64,000 bases of DNA from Crambe crambe (Eukaryota; Porifera; Demospongiae; Poecilosclerida; Crambeidae). The notes beneath the pieces are model-generated. The model did no database searches. It saw nothing but the letters and a program-made list of their open reading frames with translations, and was not told the DNA's origin. The DNA lies in the NCBI GenBank assembly GCA_963924555.1, contig OZ004596.1, positions 682,001 to 746,000 on the forward strand, given 5' to 3'. Shown here one piece after another: positions 10,591-22,466 of the stretch (positions within the stretch are counted from its first letter, which is position 1; every line of letters begins with the position of its first letter). Position numbers and translations under genes: made by a program.

Positions 10591-12704
10591 ATGGCTGAAG
10601 GAGACAAGGCATCACCTCCAAATTACGAAGATATCTTTGCCACAGATCAAGAGGCTGTAGATAACGGAATAGACTATGGCGATGGCGATGGCGGTCCCAG
10701 TGACACCACGGACCTTTTCCTACCCGAGTTTTTCCCTGAGCATGGCCTTCCATCAGATCAAGACCCAGACCTCACTGGGGAACTAGTCTTGCCCAGTGGC
10801 GACCAAGAAGACTTGTTTGGGGCAGAGCCTGAGTCCCCCCAAAGAGGTGGTGCTGTGTCTGAGGATCAGGTGGTGAGTGTAAACACTTGGATTGTTGTAA
10901 CCACCTTATAAAGTGCAAGGTAGTGATTAATTGGCCTCCATTGGAATATCTATAACACTTCATAATCCTTATGAGCCAAACTTCCACTTTTCCATGGATA
11001 GTATCTAGGAATCCCATATTTACTGTAGTGGAGGGAATACCCCTATCCCTTCACTGTGGGGTGAATCTCATGTTTGTGTGTACTCTACAGGTCATTGGCA
11101 TTGATTTGGGCACGACTTTTTCATGTGTGGCAGTGTGGGAGGAATCGCACCCTGTGATCATCGCTAATAACATGGGGAACAGGACCACCCCTTCCTGGGT
11201 CTCCTTCCAGGATGAGAACGTCTACGTGGGGGAGGCAGCCAGGAGCAAAGCTTCCAGAATTCCAGCTTCTTCTGTGTATGACGCCAAGAGGATGATTGGT
11301 CGAAAACTCGATGACACACATGTGCAGAAATCCCTCAAGCTGTGGCCTTTTTCGGTGACTGAGTATCGAGGAAACTGCGCTGTGGAACTAACCATCTCTA
11401 AGAAGAAACAGATCCTAATGCCTGAAGAAATCTCAGCCTACATCTTGACTAAGATGAAGCACACAGCGGAGGACTACTTGGGCATACCTGTCAAGCGAGC
11501 TGTGATCACAGTTCCAGCGTATTTCAATGATGCCCAACGACAGGCTACGATTGATGCCAGTGCTATTGCTGGGTTGAAGGTAGAGAGGATAATCAACGAA
11601 CCCACAGCAGCTGCTCTAGCCTATGGTTTGGAAAAGATGTCAGGTGCTAACAAGGGGCCACACACTCTGCTGGTGTACGATCTTGGTGGAGGTACTCTGG
11701 ATGTCACCATTATGGTGGTTGACAGAGGTGTATTTGAAGTGAAGAGCACTAGTGGTGACACTCACTTAGGTGGGCAAGACTTCGACGATAACTTAGTGAA
11801 GTACTTTCTTCCTCGAGTGAAAGATATGTGTGGCGTGGATATTTCAGACAATCACAAAGCACTGAAAAAGCTCCGTGATGCCTGCCAGAACCTCAAACAT
11901 AACCTCTCGCACTCCAACTCGGCAACTATTGAAGTGGATGCTCTGGTAAACGGTGAAGATTTCGATTCATCACTCACAAGAGAGAAATTTGTCGAGATAA
12001 ACAGTGAGCTTTTCACTCGATGCCTAGAACCAATTGAAAAGGCAATAAATGATTCCGGGATCTCTCAGGACGACATTAACGAAATTGTTCTGATTGGTGG
12101 ATCCACAAGAATCGTACGTATTCAGGAACTCTTAGAGGAATACTTCCCCAACAAGAAACTCAGCAAGCGTATCAACCCAGATGAAGCTGTAGCAATGGGG
12201 GCCGCCATCCAGGGTGCCAATTTATCCCTTGCATTTGACGAGAAGGACCCCAAACTGGCCAACATAACCCTTATGGATGTTGCCCCCATGAGTCTGGGCA
12301 TTGAGTTGGTGGGTAAGAAAATGAGCAAACTTATTCCACGGAACACTACGATCCCATATTCCCACACAAGAGTCTACAAAAACAACGAAGACTACCAAAG
12401 AAAGGCTGTGATTGAAGTATTTGAAGGGGAAGATAAATTCACCAATAATAACCGCCTCTTGGGGAGATTTACACTGCCTGGTTTGCCCCCTCGCCCAAGG
12501 GGTGAGGTTCGTATACCTGTGACTTTTACACTTGACAGTAATGGGGTTCTAGAGGTCGTAGCGGCTGTGAGTGGCGAGGAAGGAACAAGCAAAAAACTTG
12601 TGATACAGAAAGACAAGGGACTTTTGAGTAAGAAAGAAATCTCAGCCAAAGCAAAACACATTGCAAAGTGGGAGGCTAAGTGTAGATCGAAAAAATTAAA
12701 CTGA
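10591..12704 (+). CDS. Divergent HSP70 with acidic N-terminal extension and truncated lid
   Basis: Two coding exons: 10591-10872 (94 codons) and 11091-12704, phase 0, total 631 aa. Exon 1 is a strongly acidic, Asp/Glu/Pro/Gly-rich leader with no signal peptide. Exon 2 begins right at the HSP70 phosphate-1 motif (IGIDLGTTFSCVAVW). It carries all nucleotide-binding motifs: AYFNDAQRQAT, INEPTAAALAYG, VYDLGGGTLDVTI, IVLIGGSTRI. The interdomain linker is MDVAPMSLGIEL, and the substrate-binding beta-sandwich follows (GRFTLPGLPPRPRGE, FTLDSNGVLEVVA). The protein stops soon after with a basic end (KKLN). It lacks the helical lid and the EEVD tail used by TPR cochaperones. Probably an ATP-dependent chaperone relative with changed substrate or partner use. 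The family is certain; a specialised role is inference. Confidence 0.88.
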
Positions 12705-12903
12705 CACCTTTCGGATTTTTATTTGTGTACAAATGTTGTTATTTTTGGTGTTATTGATCAGTTTTATTATCACATGAAAGTGTTAGTGCTGCACTGGACA
12801 GGGCATGAAATATGAATCTACAAATCTTGAAAGTAATTTTTCTGACAAAAAAGGAATGGAAAGAGGTACTATATCATGTTCATTATGGAAGGTTTACAGT
12901 TTC

Positions 12904-14485
12904 CTAATTTTGCACAGGAGTTATGTTGATCGTAGTGGGACCAGGGATAGTAGTGGGACCAGAGGTAGTAGTGGCACTATTAGTAGTGGGACTATTAGTA
13001 CTGGCAGTGGCACTCGTAGAAGTTGAGCAGATTGCAGCGAGGTTAATTTTAGGAGGGACAATGACTTCAGAAATGGTGTGAATGACACCATTGCTGGCTG
13101 CTATGTCCAGATCCTCCAGTGGGATTTTGTTGTTAGTGACAGATATGTTTCCATTCTCCACTTGCACCCTTAGGCTAAATCGAGAGAAGGTGCGTAGTCT
13201 GGTGGCCTGGGACAGCGTACAGCTAAACTGTGCTGGTGCGCTGATGTGGGTTAGTAATATGAGCCTCAGATACCTACAATTTTCTTCACGAAGGAGACAC
13301 TCGACGGTATTTTCTGGAAGCTTGCCAAATGCATCGTTGGTTGGGGCCAGGAGAGTACGAGACTTCTTTCCAGTCACATCAAGGAGCCGTGCTAAGTTGG
13401 CAGCTTCAAGCAGACGTACTAAATCACTAAAGCGACTTGTCTCATTGAGAGTGTCGGTGATTGTATTCGTAGCTTGGGGAAGTGGGGAGCTTGCAATGTG
13501 GACTACACCATTCACTGCCTTGCAGGCATCTGTCTCAATATCAACTCCATTAACACAAAAACTCTGTAAAAGAAATTTGGAGGTCTGCAATCATTACAAT
13601 GCTGCAGTGAGTGTTGCTAATACCTTATCTTGAGCTCTTCCCACATGCAGGAAGATATCCGGAGCTTCAGTTTTCAGCACTAGACCTCCAAACAGCTTCT
13701 TTCCTTCGACTCTTCTATCAACAATGTGACCTTGAGCAGATATTGGGCCACTAGCAAATCCTTCGTCCCTCACACCAAACACAGTGAATTGATCATTGGG
13801 CTTTTCATTTCCTAGTTGGCCCAGGAGAGCAGGTGCACTCGCTAGTAATTCACTAATAAATGACGTCAAGTTCAATTCCAATAGACAGTCTATCACTGTT
13901 GCCTTCAGCTCTATGAGTAAGATGCCAATTATTACTATCATCATCTCTTCCACTCTTTTACTTGCCTACTGTACAGCCACTTGTTCTAAATACATTCCTC
14001 CTTCTGTTCCACCACCCTCGTTTTGCAGCTCTTGCATCTGCAGGATCCACAGCAAAACCTCTGCAGCAGCCTACCTTTGTTTTAGTGAAGTTCAGCATCA
14101 TTCCAGTACAACCAGTCCTTCTGCATGTGCTCCTGTAGAATAAGAATGGATAAAAATATCACATGTCAGAAGATCTCAAGACTAACCAGCATCCCCAAAA
14201 ACGTCTACTACATCTTCTCCCACTTTCATAACTGAATGTTTGGGCAGTAAATGTCCTTCTTAGCTGACACACATTAGGTCTGCAGAGGATAAAATAATAA
14301 ATAATGCAGAAAATATAATAATCACATTTTAATTTTCCTGCTTACCCAAAGCCATTTGTCAGTGGTGTTGACTCTTCACCAACAAGTTGAGATTTGCCAC
14401 AAATCTTTCTGTATCTTGGCGGGCAAGAAGTTGAGTGCACACAACCGATAAATGCCACCGTTAATATCACCACCAAGAACTTCAT
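12904..14485 (-). CDS. Secreted EMI-FAS1-FAS1 protein, gene A (periostin/TGFBI-like)
   Basis: Five exons on the minus strand. Exon 1 (14346-14485) encodes a signal peptide (MKFLVVILTVAFIGCVHS) then a Cys-containing lead-in ending TPLTNGFG. Exon 2 starts with GPNVCQLRR and exon 3 has GCCRGFAVDPADA and a WWNRRRNVFRTSGC end. Together these are the EMI domain as seen in periostin and TGFBI (GPNVCA..., ECCPGY). Exon 4 encodes FAS1 domain 1 (from ~13953) and exon 5 FAS1 domain 2, with the H1-type block TLLAPTNDAFGKLP and the H2-type block NGVIHTISEVIVPP. A Ser/Thr/Pro tail follows. Roughly 460 aa. Likely an extracellular-matrix adhesion protein. It is separated from the rest of the family by GNL1 and lies outside the tandem duplication. 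Confidence 0.85.
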
Positions 14486-15096
14486 TGTTTCTGCTTCCTG
14501 ATGCTGTAGCTAAGCCCACTCTAGTCACTAAGTCTACATGTGTCAACTGCCAGTAGTGCATGTCTTTAAATAACGCTTCTGCTTATGCACTTAGAATAAA
14601 TACTATATGAAAATTTGGCTGTAATTTTTGGCTGGAGGCCCACTAAATAATAAGTTACATGCCTTTCATAAAAATGTGATTTCCTATCATTACTGATCTA
14701 TGTAATTTTGTTGTATCATCAATCGACATTTATGGTCGAAATTTATTATGACGAAGAGTTACTTTAAAAGTGTTTGTTGATTAAGGTGGGGGTGGTAACA
14801 GCTTGCAGCCAGCTCTAACTAGGAGTGGTTGGCAAACTACTAATGCCACATGCTAGCTGACATGAGGGTTCTAAATGTAGCGTCTCCAAATAAAGACACA
14901 GCTTCAACTTTACACAGACTCCACTGGTAAATTCCTTTCCCACCATGGCTGCTACAGATGATTCAATTAATTATTATGAATTGAATGGATAAAACATCAA
15001 GTGAAAGCGTGGTTTGACTGTACTGTCTGCAGCTATGCATAAGTTCAAGAATCTATTCGCCCTTATACCCAGTCCTGTCCTGTGTACAAGGGCTAA
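14486..15096. other. Intergenic between FAS1-A start and GNL1 3' end
   Basis: AT-rich, with no supported ORF or RNA gene. It must include the FAS1-A promoter (transcribed leftward from ~14500) and the GNL1 3' UTR. Nothing else was recognised. Confidence 0.5.
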
Positions 15097-17976
15097 TCAA
15101 GCATCGGAATCTCCCACATCTGCCAGTACTGCAAACTTGTTACTGCTCTCCATCTGGCTATTGCTCACCTTCCCTCTGCCTGTCTCAGCTCCACCCTCCA
15201 CATCACTATCTCCACCCTCCACATCACTATCTCCACCCTCCACATCACTATCTTCACCCTCCACGTCAGCAGGTCTGCTGAGGCTTCCCCCCATGCCAGC
15301 CTGCTGGAGTCGTATGATCTCAGCTACCTCAGGATGGCCCTCCCACTCCACTGTGGACAAAGGGGGACAAAGGACAGAAAATTACTCTAAATATAATTAT
15401 TTGGGATGGAAAGCAAATGAAATTACCTTTCTTTTGAGAGTAGCCAGGAGGTCTGAAGTACATGGAGATCTTACCATCCACTGCCAACCTCAGTATGCTG
15501 TTAGCTGAAGATATTGTAATACAATCACATGGTAGTGGTCATATCATATGCACATACCTGCTCTGTATGTATCAGGACGAGCTGCCTTTGGAGTATAGTA
15601 GCCTCTCTTCTCAGCCCAGGCTGTGCCACCAAGGGGAAGGGGAAAGGGGAGGGGAGGGAAGAGAGGAGGGGAGAGGGGGGAGGGAAGGAAACCATCACAA
15701 TAAAGATACAGTGCATGTACATGTGAGCCAACATTATCTCACCATCACATATATCCCATGCAGTCCACTCCCTCTCCTGAGTCACATGATCTATCATGTG
15801 ACCCATCTGTGATTGCTTCTCTCTATCTTCAGTGTGTACTGGTCCTGCTTGTCTCTTGAGGACAGGAAAGGAGTCTTCAGGATGGACTAATTGGAGCCAC
15901 TGAGTGAGGGGGGTCCTCTGTGCCAAGTATCCCACTGCTGTGTACGGCTCCCTCACCTGGGCTATTGGGTAGATACCACTAAGAATCTATACGACAGTAA
16001 ATGATATAATTCCAATCGATATGGGTAAGTCCCTGTGATAACTGGAAGTACCTGTAGCTGCTTGTCCACGAGAGAAGGGAAAACAAGACCTGGACAATCA
16101 CAGAGTCTGATGGTGGGGGTGAGGTAGAGGGTCTGGAAGTGCTTCGTGTGGCCAGGTGTGCGAGAAGTGCTCACTACCTAAAAGAGATTAAGGCCTTTTA
16201 GTCACACATCAGACACATAGCTACCTACCTTCTTTGCCATTAGGCCATTAATGATAGAAGACTTCCCCACATTGGGATGACCTGAAAGTAATCTATCAGA
16301 GAAAATTCTTCACCAAATAAGGAAACTTACCCACCATACCGATGGTCAACACCCCTTCACTGACCTTGTCCTGTTCAAGTAGAGAGCTAATTACTATAGG
16401 GGAGGGAGAAGAGGAGAGTGGGGGGAGGATAATCAGGAACATGGCTAAGAGATGAAATAATCAGTTCTACCAGTTACAGGAGACAATTCACCATCATTCT
16501 CTCCATCTGAACCCGAGGCATCATCCTCACAGGAAAGGGTAGTGGTACAAGATACATCCTCCAGTTTCTGCCTCCACCCCTTGGTATCAACTGCAGATTA
16601 TAATTATCTATGATTCTATGATAAATGTAGCCCATTATATTCACTTACCTTTCCCACTATACATTTTTTCCACTAATCTTAACAACTCTCTTGGTCCCAC
16701 AGCTGAAGGAAGTGTACTTCGACCTCTTCTTCGCTTCAGTTTAACTAGATCATGAAAAGGAGCAGTGAAGAGTTGGACCAGAGAAAGAAAAAATTGAACT
16801 TGCTTTTCTCTGATGTTACATGAGGGGAAGCAGAAGGGTTGGGATAGCTGGTGAAGCAGATGACTTCCAGCTGAGGGAAATGAGAAAGGAAGTAGTGTCT
16901 CCAAGCAACACACACTTGAGGGGGCACCAAGTCCACCTAATCAAAAAACAAAACAAATCAAAAAACAACAACAAAAAAACAAACAAACAAACAAAAAAAA
17001 CAGAGCATTTATAAAGGATTATCTCTCCTCTCTTTAGAGCTCTAAACCTTATTCAGAACAAGGATGAGCTCTTTCTTCAAGTCCTGGATGACATAATTGT
17101 ACAGAGCAGGGGAGAAGTGGAGGACCTAGGAATGGGCATACTATCAAAAGACCTATCACATTATATTGTGACTACAATAAATTACCGGGTGTCGGATATC
17201 AGTGATGAGAAGTATGACATTGGAAATCTCTAGCACTCTCCACAGCTGTCGCCAAGTCTGTAGTCATCATAATAAATAACATTCATGAGTGGAAGTCCCT
17301 AAAGTTGACCTCACCTCCAAATTATGTTCGAAATAGCTGAGTTGGGATTGTGAGTGTTGGGAGTAGATGTCTTTGAGGTATGTTGCAAATGCTCTCTCTT
17401 CCTGAGCTTCTACTTGTGTTTTGCTCATGGAGTAACTCCAAGAGGGTCGGTGAGGGATATCAAGAACTGATCCTGGTTTGTATATATCTGCCACTCCCAC
17501 CTCCAGCTGGCTCTGCAGAAATTACATATTTATGTTGAAACAATAATTATTTTCCTGAGTTACTAAACTGGGCCAACCTCAGGGACTGGCAAGATTGGCG
17601 TGGTCTTTGCCAAAAACTTTCTGCGTTTGATCTCTTTATCTGATTCCTTCTCAAAGTGCAGACAAAACCTGTTAGGGTTGTGCCTAGTACCCCCACCCTC
17701 CAGCCCCTCCCCCTCTATTGCAGTTGGTTGTGAGTGGAGATGAACCAAGTCAACTTCTCCCTCCAAGTCATCCTGAGCTAAGTCCAAGGGGTGTTCTTCC
17801 ACTTCATTCTTCTTTTCTTCATCATCATCATCATCACCAAATGCTCCTGGGAAGTCAAATGAAAGTAGGTAAAGCAGTTATCTAGCTAGGACAACACCTT
17901 TTTCTTTCTTTCTTAGCCTCTTCTCCTGCAACTGAATTTTCTTCTGTTTATTACTGAAAGGCTTTCTTCTAGGCAT
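15097..17976 (-). CDS. GNL1: GNL1: circularly permuted GTPase (YlqF/YawG family)
   Basis: Minus-strand multi-exon gene starting at 17976 with the family N terminus MPRRKPFSNKQKKIQLQ. Then NPNRFCLHFEKESD, KPGSVLDIPHRPSWSYSMSK and LSYFEHNLE follow as in human GNL1. The GTPase motifs are in permuted order: G4 (LVLNK|VDL, split by an intron near 17045) comes before G1 (GHPNVGKSSIING, ~16250-16285), the TPGHTKHFQT G2 region and G3 (LCDCPGLVFPS). The C terminus has EPYTAVGYLAQR, CAWDIC and an acidic Asp-Val-Glu-Gly-Gly repeat (~15195-15260) like the acidic tails of GNL1. Related GTPases act in ribosome assembly; GNL1's own substrate is less clear. The start is only 65 bp from the stop of FAS1 gene B, same strand. 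Confidence 0.95.
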
Positions 17977-18040
17977 TATGATCACTATTAGGAGTGCATG
18001 GTAAGGGGTCGTCCACAGCGCTCGTAAAAATGAAGACCCT

Positions 18041-19472
18041 TTACCATCTTTCATCAGGACAGACTCTAGAGAAACTAATTCTAGAAGGAGGGACAATGAC
18101 TTCAGGAATGGCATGAATGACACCATTACTGGCTGCTATATCCACTTCCTCCAGAGGAATCTTCTTATCTGATATGAGTATAACTCCATTCTCCACTTGC
18201 ACTCTGAGTCTATATCGAGTAAATGTGTGCAGCATGGGGGCTTGGGACAGAGAACAGCTGAACTGGGCTGGCCAGCTAATATGGATGTACACAAAAAGAG
18301 CCAGATATTTTGAATTTTCTGGACGAAGAAGACATTCGCTGACATTTATTGGAAGCTTGTCAAATGCAGAATTTGTTGGGGCAAAAACAGTACGAGACAT
18401 TCCTTTGGTCCATTGTTTGGTCACACTACTAAGGAGTTGAGAGTTGGCAGCATTGAGTAGATGTTTAAAAGTGCTAAACTTGTTGAGGATTTTTGTAATT
18501 GTTTTCGTAGCTTGGGGAAGTGAAGAGCTTGCAATATGGACTATGCCATTTACTGCCCTGCAGGCGTCTGTCACAATGTTGACTCCATTAATGCAAACAT
18601 TCTATTTAAAAAGGTTCCATGATCAATTCCAGCTAGTCTTAACCAAAATTAGATCTACCTTATTTTTTCCTCTTCCTACATGAAGGACAACATCTTCCTT
18701 AGATAGAGCAGATTTAGTTTTCACCATTAAGCCTCCCCCAAATAATCCCTTTCCTTCAATTCTTCTATCAATAATGTGACCTTGAAGAGATCTTGGTCCA
18801 CTGGCAAATCCCTTGTTCCTCACAGCAAACACAGTGAATTCATAGTCTGTATGTTCATTTTCTAGTCGATCCAGGAGAGCAGGTCCCACACTTTCTACCA
18901 ATTCACCAACAAACATTGTTAAGTTCAGCTCCAATAGGCATTCTATGACTGAGGCCTTCAATGCTAGTAATTAATTATAAAAAGTTTAACTGTTGGTATA
19001 GGAATTTGGCCAGTCTATTTACCTAGTGTACAACCAGTTTCAAATAAGTGAACATTTCTTTTGTCTGAGTCGATGGCAAACCCTCTGCAGCACTTTATTT
19101 CTATTTCATGGCAAATGGTTTCCACACATCCTGTCCAACTAGGGGCAGTTATATAGATAGCTTAATAGCTAGCCCTATAGTTAAGCTCTAGCTAACCTGC
19201 ATTGTCCCAAACAATCACTTGTTCTTGCTAGGACAGAGTAGTGCCTTGTAAACTGGCATACATTTGGCCTATAGAGGTACAGCATGTCACTTTCTATATA
19301 CCTAGCTACCCAAATCATACCCAATTTCTTCTTTTATTTCTGTTGATATCTGCCCAAGAAGCTCAAATTCTCCGCAAGCTTGTTGTGGGTTGCAAGCAGC
19401 TGCATGCGTATGTACTACTGAATACATAGAGCTGGTGGATACCACCATTAGAATTACTACTGAAATCCTCAT
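18041..19472 (-). CDS. Secreted EMI-FAS1-FAS1 protein, gene B
   Basis: Signal peptide exon at 19472 (MRISVVILMVVSTSS...), then CNPQQACGEFELLGQ. The EMI pieces are PNVCQFTRHYSVLARTSDC in exon 2 and CVETICHEIEIKCCRGFAIDS...GC in exon 3. FAS1-1 (from ~18961) reads LKASVIECLLELNLTMFVGEL; FAS1-2 (from ~18600) has TVFAPTNSAFDKLP and NGVIHAIPEVIVPP. Unlike its relatives it has almost no Ser/Thr tail and ends shortly after the second FAS1 (CPDERW). The duplication junction cuts inside this gene at 18342, so the C-terminal part (18041-18341) is single copy and the rest is duplicated. An upstream in-frame ATG at 19490 would add MLGNAT. Confidence 0.82.
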
Positions 19473-19552
19473 TGTTGCGTTGCCAAGCATTTATTAATTG
19501 CGCATGCTCAGAAAGCGTGGTTCACACACGTACACCCCCGAATCACATGCAC

Positions 19553-19767
19553 ATGAAAAAAAATTTTGTCTGGTAGTATAGTATAGCTATCTCATTATTA
19601 CCAATTTTGGTATTGATGTTAATGCTGATGCAGTCTAGACAAGTATCAGGAGGATGAATAGCTAACAATGAAGACTTCTGTGGTAGTTCTAGTGGTGGTA
19701 TTCATCGGCTGTGTGTACTCAGTAGTACATGTGCATGCAGTTTTTTGCGACCCACGACACTGAGAAA
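19553..19767 (+). pseudogene. Inverted copy of a FAS1-C-type promoter and signal-peptide exon
   Basis: On the plus strand this segment reproduces, with deletions, the minus-strand region 21660-21910 that precedes and begins gene C. It has the A-run plus GTCTGGTAG block, CCAATTTTGGT, AAGTATCAGGAGGAT, then ATGAAGACTTCTGTGGTAGT. The ORF encodes a signal peptide (MKTSVVVLVVVFIGCVYS) plus about 12 residues and then stops. No EMI or FAS1 exons follow in this orientation. The stretch holding gene C's TATA-like sequence is missing. Probably a non-functional inverted fragment. Confidence 0.65.
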
Positions 19768-20040
19768 GGTGTGGAAAGGCTCATGAAGGACAACATCTTC
19801 CTTAGATATAAGACTCCCCCCAACTCTTTTATCAATAATGTGACCTTGAAGGGATATTGGACCACTGGCAAATCCCACTTTGAAATAATGCACATTTATA
19901 TTGTATGTCTGCAGCAGAAAATTTATTCATGTATATGTACTACTGAGTAGAGCTGGCGGATACCACCATTAGAATTACTATTGAAATCCTCCACAGTTGT
20001 GCAACTAGCTAGTGCATTGCCATAATTGCGCATGCTCAGA
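19768..20040 (-). pseudogene. Collapsed FAS1-B-like pseudogene
   Basis: Minus-strand remnants resemble gene B in order but are severely shortened. A piece of the second signal/first exon (near 19935-19995) is followed by traces of EMI exon 3 and then a FAS1-1 fragment (FASGPISLQGHIIDKRVGG, SKEDVVLHE). The introns and most of each domain are gone. The flank GCGCATGCTCAGAA also matches gene B's upstream flank. The companion at 27710-27990 keeps slightly more of the EMI exon. Together with the adjacent inverted fragment this marks an older rearranged family member. Confidence 0.6.
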
Positions 20041-20110
20041 ATGTTCAAAACACACTCAAAACATAATTATTATTCAGCATTCACCCTTAAAGAATAGTAG
20101 CACAATATCA

Positions 20111-21756
20111 TTAATTTACTTCAACTACTACACCAACTGCAGGTCCAGCCGCATCTGTTGTAGGAGTCACAGGTGTCGAAGGCGAAGGAGTCGTGGCTGA
20201 AGGAGTCGTAGCTGAAGGAGTCGTAGCTGAAGGAGTCGTAGCTGAAGGACTTGTAGTTGAAGGAGTAGGACAGATTCTAGAGAAGTCAACTCTAGGTGGA
20301 ACAATGACTTCAGGAATAACATGAATGACACCATTGTTGGCTGCTATATCCATCTGTTCTAAAGGAATCCTCCGATTAGTGACCAATATAGTTCCATTCT
20401 CCACTCGTACGTAGAGGAAGTACCTAGTAAATGTGGAAAATCTGGTAGTTTGGGACAAAGTACAGCTGAACTGGGCTGGTGCACCAATGTGGATAAAAAC
20501 AAGATGTTCCAGATATCTTGAATTTTCCTTACGAAGAAGGCATTCGATGGCATTTGCTGGAAGCTTGTTAAATGCAGCATTTGTTGGGGCTAAAACAGTA
20601 CGAGATTTTTTTTTAGTCACATTAAGGAGCATTGTTATATTTGCAGCATCAAGCAGACGCTTGAAATCACTGAAATCATCAAGGTTTTCTGCAATTGTTT
20701 TCATAGCTTGGGGAAGTGGAGAGCTTGCAATGTGGACTACACCATTCGCTGCTCTGCAGGCATCTTTCCTTTCGATATCAATTCCATTAACACAGACATC
20801 CTGCATGTATAATAATAGTATTAATACAAAGCCAGATAATTAACTATGTAACTATACCTTATCTTTTGCTCTTCCCACATGAAGGAAAACATTCCCTGCA
20901 GATTGAGTTTTCAGCACTAGACCTCCTAACAGCTGCTTTCCAAGAACAGTTTTGTTGACAATGTGACCTTGAGCAGATATTGGGCCGCTAGCAAATCCTT
21001 CATTCCTCACAGCAAACACAGTGAATTGATCGTTGGTATTTTCGTTTCCAAGTTGGCCCAGGAGAGCAGGTGCACTTGATAGTAATTCACCAACAAACGA
21101 CGTCAAGTTCAAGTCTAATAGACACTCTGTCACCGTAGCCTTCAATTCTAAGGGAGGATAGTATTATTGCACTGCAGCAGCTTAAAGATTTCCATTACCT
21201 TGCAGACAACCTCTGGTTCTCAACACATTATTCCTTCTACCATACCACCAGTGCCTCTTTGCAGAGCGTTCATCTTCAGGATTCACAGCAAAGCCTCTGC
21301 AGCACTCCACCTTAGTTCTGTTGAAAACCTCCATAGGTCCAGTACAATTAGTCTTCCTACAACTCGTCCTATAAGAAATAAGGTTGGATCAATAATCATG
21401 ATGGCATTAGAGCATGCACTTATCCACACCTGCATCGTGATTGACCCCATCGGCTCCAGTATCCACAGGTAGTTGACCTCTCATAAGCAAAAGTTTGGAC
21501 AGAATATCTCCTTGTGACCTGGCACACATTAGGCCTGCAGAAGAATGTTAGGAATACACCATTAGGTAGTGTATCATGCGTAGCTAACAGTAACATACCC
21601 ATATCCTTGAGTCAGTTTTGTTGATGTCTGCCCAAGAAGTTGAGCTTTTCCACAACTTTGTCGATGTCGTGGGTTGCAAGCAACTGCATGCGCATGTACA
21701 ACTGAGTACACACAGCCGATAAATACCACCACTAGAACTACCACAGAAGTCCTCAT
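20111..21756 (-). CDS. Secreted EMI-FAS1-FAS1 protein, gene C
   Basis: Start at 21756: signal peptide MRTSVVVLVVVFIGCVYS, then CNPRHRQSCGKAQLLGQ. EMI exon 2 encodes PNVCQVTRRYSVQTFAYERS and exon 3 TSCRKTNCTGPMEVFNR, VECCRGFAVNPEDE and a WWYGRRNNVLRTRGC end. FAS1-1 (~21145-20860) includes FTVFAVRNEGFASGP and GHIVNK. FAS1-2 (~20800-20290) has TVLAPTNAAFNKLP and NGVIHVIPEVIVPP. The tail is a Thr/Ser/Pro/Ala repeat (PSATT, about four copies) ending VGVVVEVN, a likely O-glycosylated stalk with no clear GPI or membrane signal. The FAS1-2 exon protein is identical to that of the right-hand copy. Confidence 0.85.
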
Positions 21757-22466
21757 TGTCAGCTATTTATCCTCCTGATTGATACTTGTGCTGTAGCTAA
21801 CTGTGCTGGAGCTGATTGCTTCCTTTATATAGCACCACCACATTCTACATTAACACCCCCACATAATCACTTGTAACACCAAAATTGGTAGCTACTAGCT
21901 ACCAGACAACTTTTTTTAAATGTTCAGCATGTATGTCATGTGTTTGGGAGCTAAAAATTAATCATAAAGGTTACAATTCTGTTCATGTGGCTGGAACTCC
22001 ACCATGCACGTCACTATTGTTACAATGAAGCAGATGGTTGGATAAAGAAAACAGTTGAAAGGTTATAACTACAATCATTCAAAGGAAACTGCTAAATATA
22101 GCCATGATAGTATTACTGCTACACATTTTTGTGTGTAGTTGCTAGCCACAATTAATGCAAGCAAATCAAAATTTACATGGCCTCTGGCAGGCTGTAATAA
22201 TTATGTTCAGTCAGTCATACACAGTTTAGAAGAATACAAGACTGGCTGCCATACTCAGAAGCATAAAGCATGGCATGACAAGAGCTTGTGGGAACCTGCA
22301 GTCCCATTTTTGGTTTGATAGGAGTACTGTAATGGAACTGATCACCATAAGCACATTTATAACTTTATAGTGTGAGAATAATTGTGACATTTATGTACAA
22401 ACACTAAATGACTGCCAAAGGCATAATAGTTATGCTACATATTATTTCACTAGCTACATTGTTATA
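21757..22466. promoter_or_regulatory. Gene C promoter region and gene D 3' flank
   Basis: Immediately upstream of gene C (minus strand) is a TATA-like GCTATATAAAGG (near 21829-21840) about 75-85 bp from the start codon. Further left-to-right are A/T-rich blocks shared with 29690-30417. No ORF is supported. Part of this region has the inverted counterpart at 19553-19767. Confidence 0.5.

Noticed and set aside
13082-13633. 183-codon plus-strand ORF opposite FAS1-A, and 136-codon ORFs at 20433-20843 and 28367-28777
   Set aside because: They mirror the conserved FAS1 exons on the other strand. The minus frames carry signal peptides, Cys patterns and FAS1 motifs; the plus frames resemble nothing.
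15525-15956. Purine-rich tract near 15,640-15,690 (GGGGAAGGGG...) as a relative of the SCAP satellite
   Set aside because: Similar base composition but no 29/30-bp period and no TATAGGAGGGGTGT core; a simple low-complexity stretch in a GNL1 intron.
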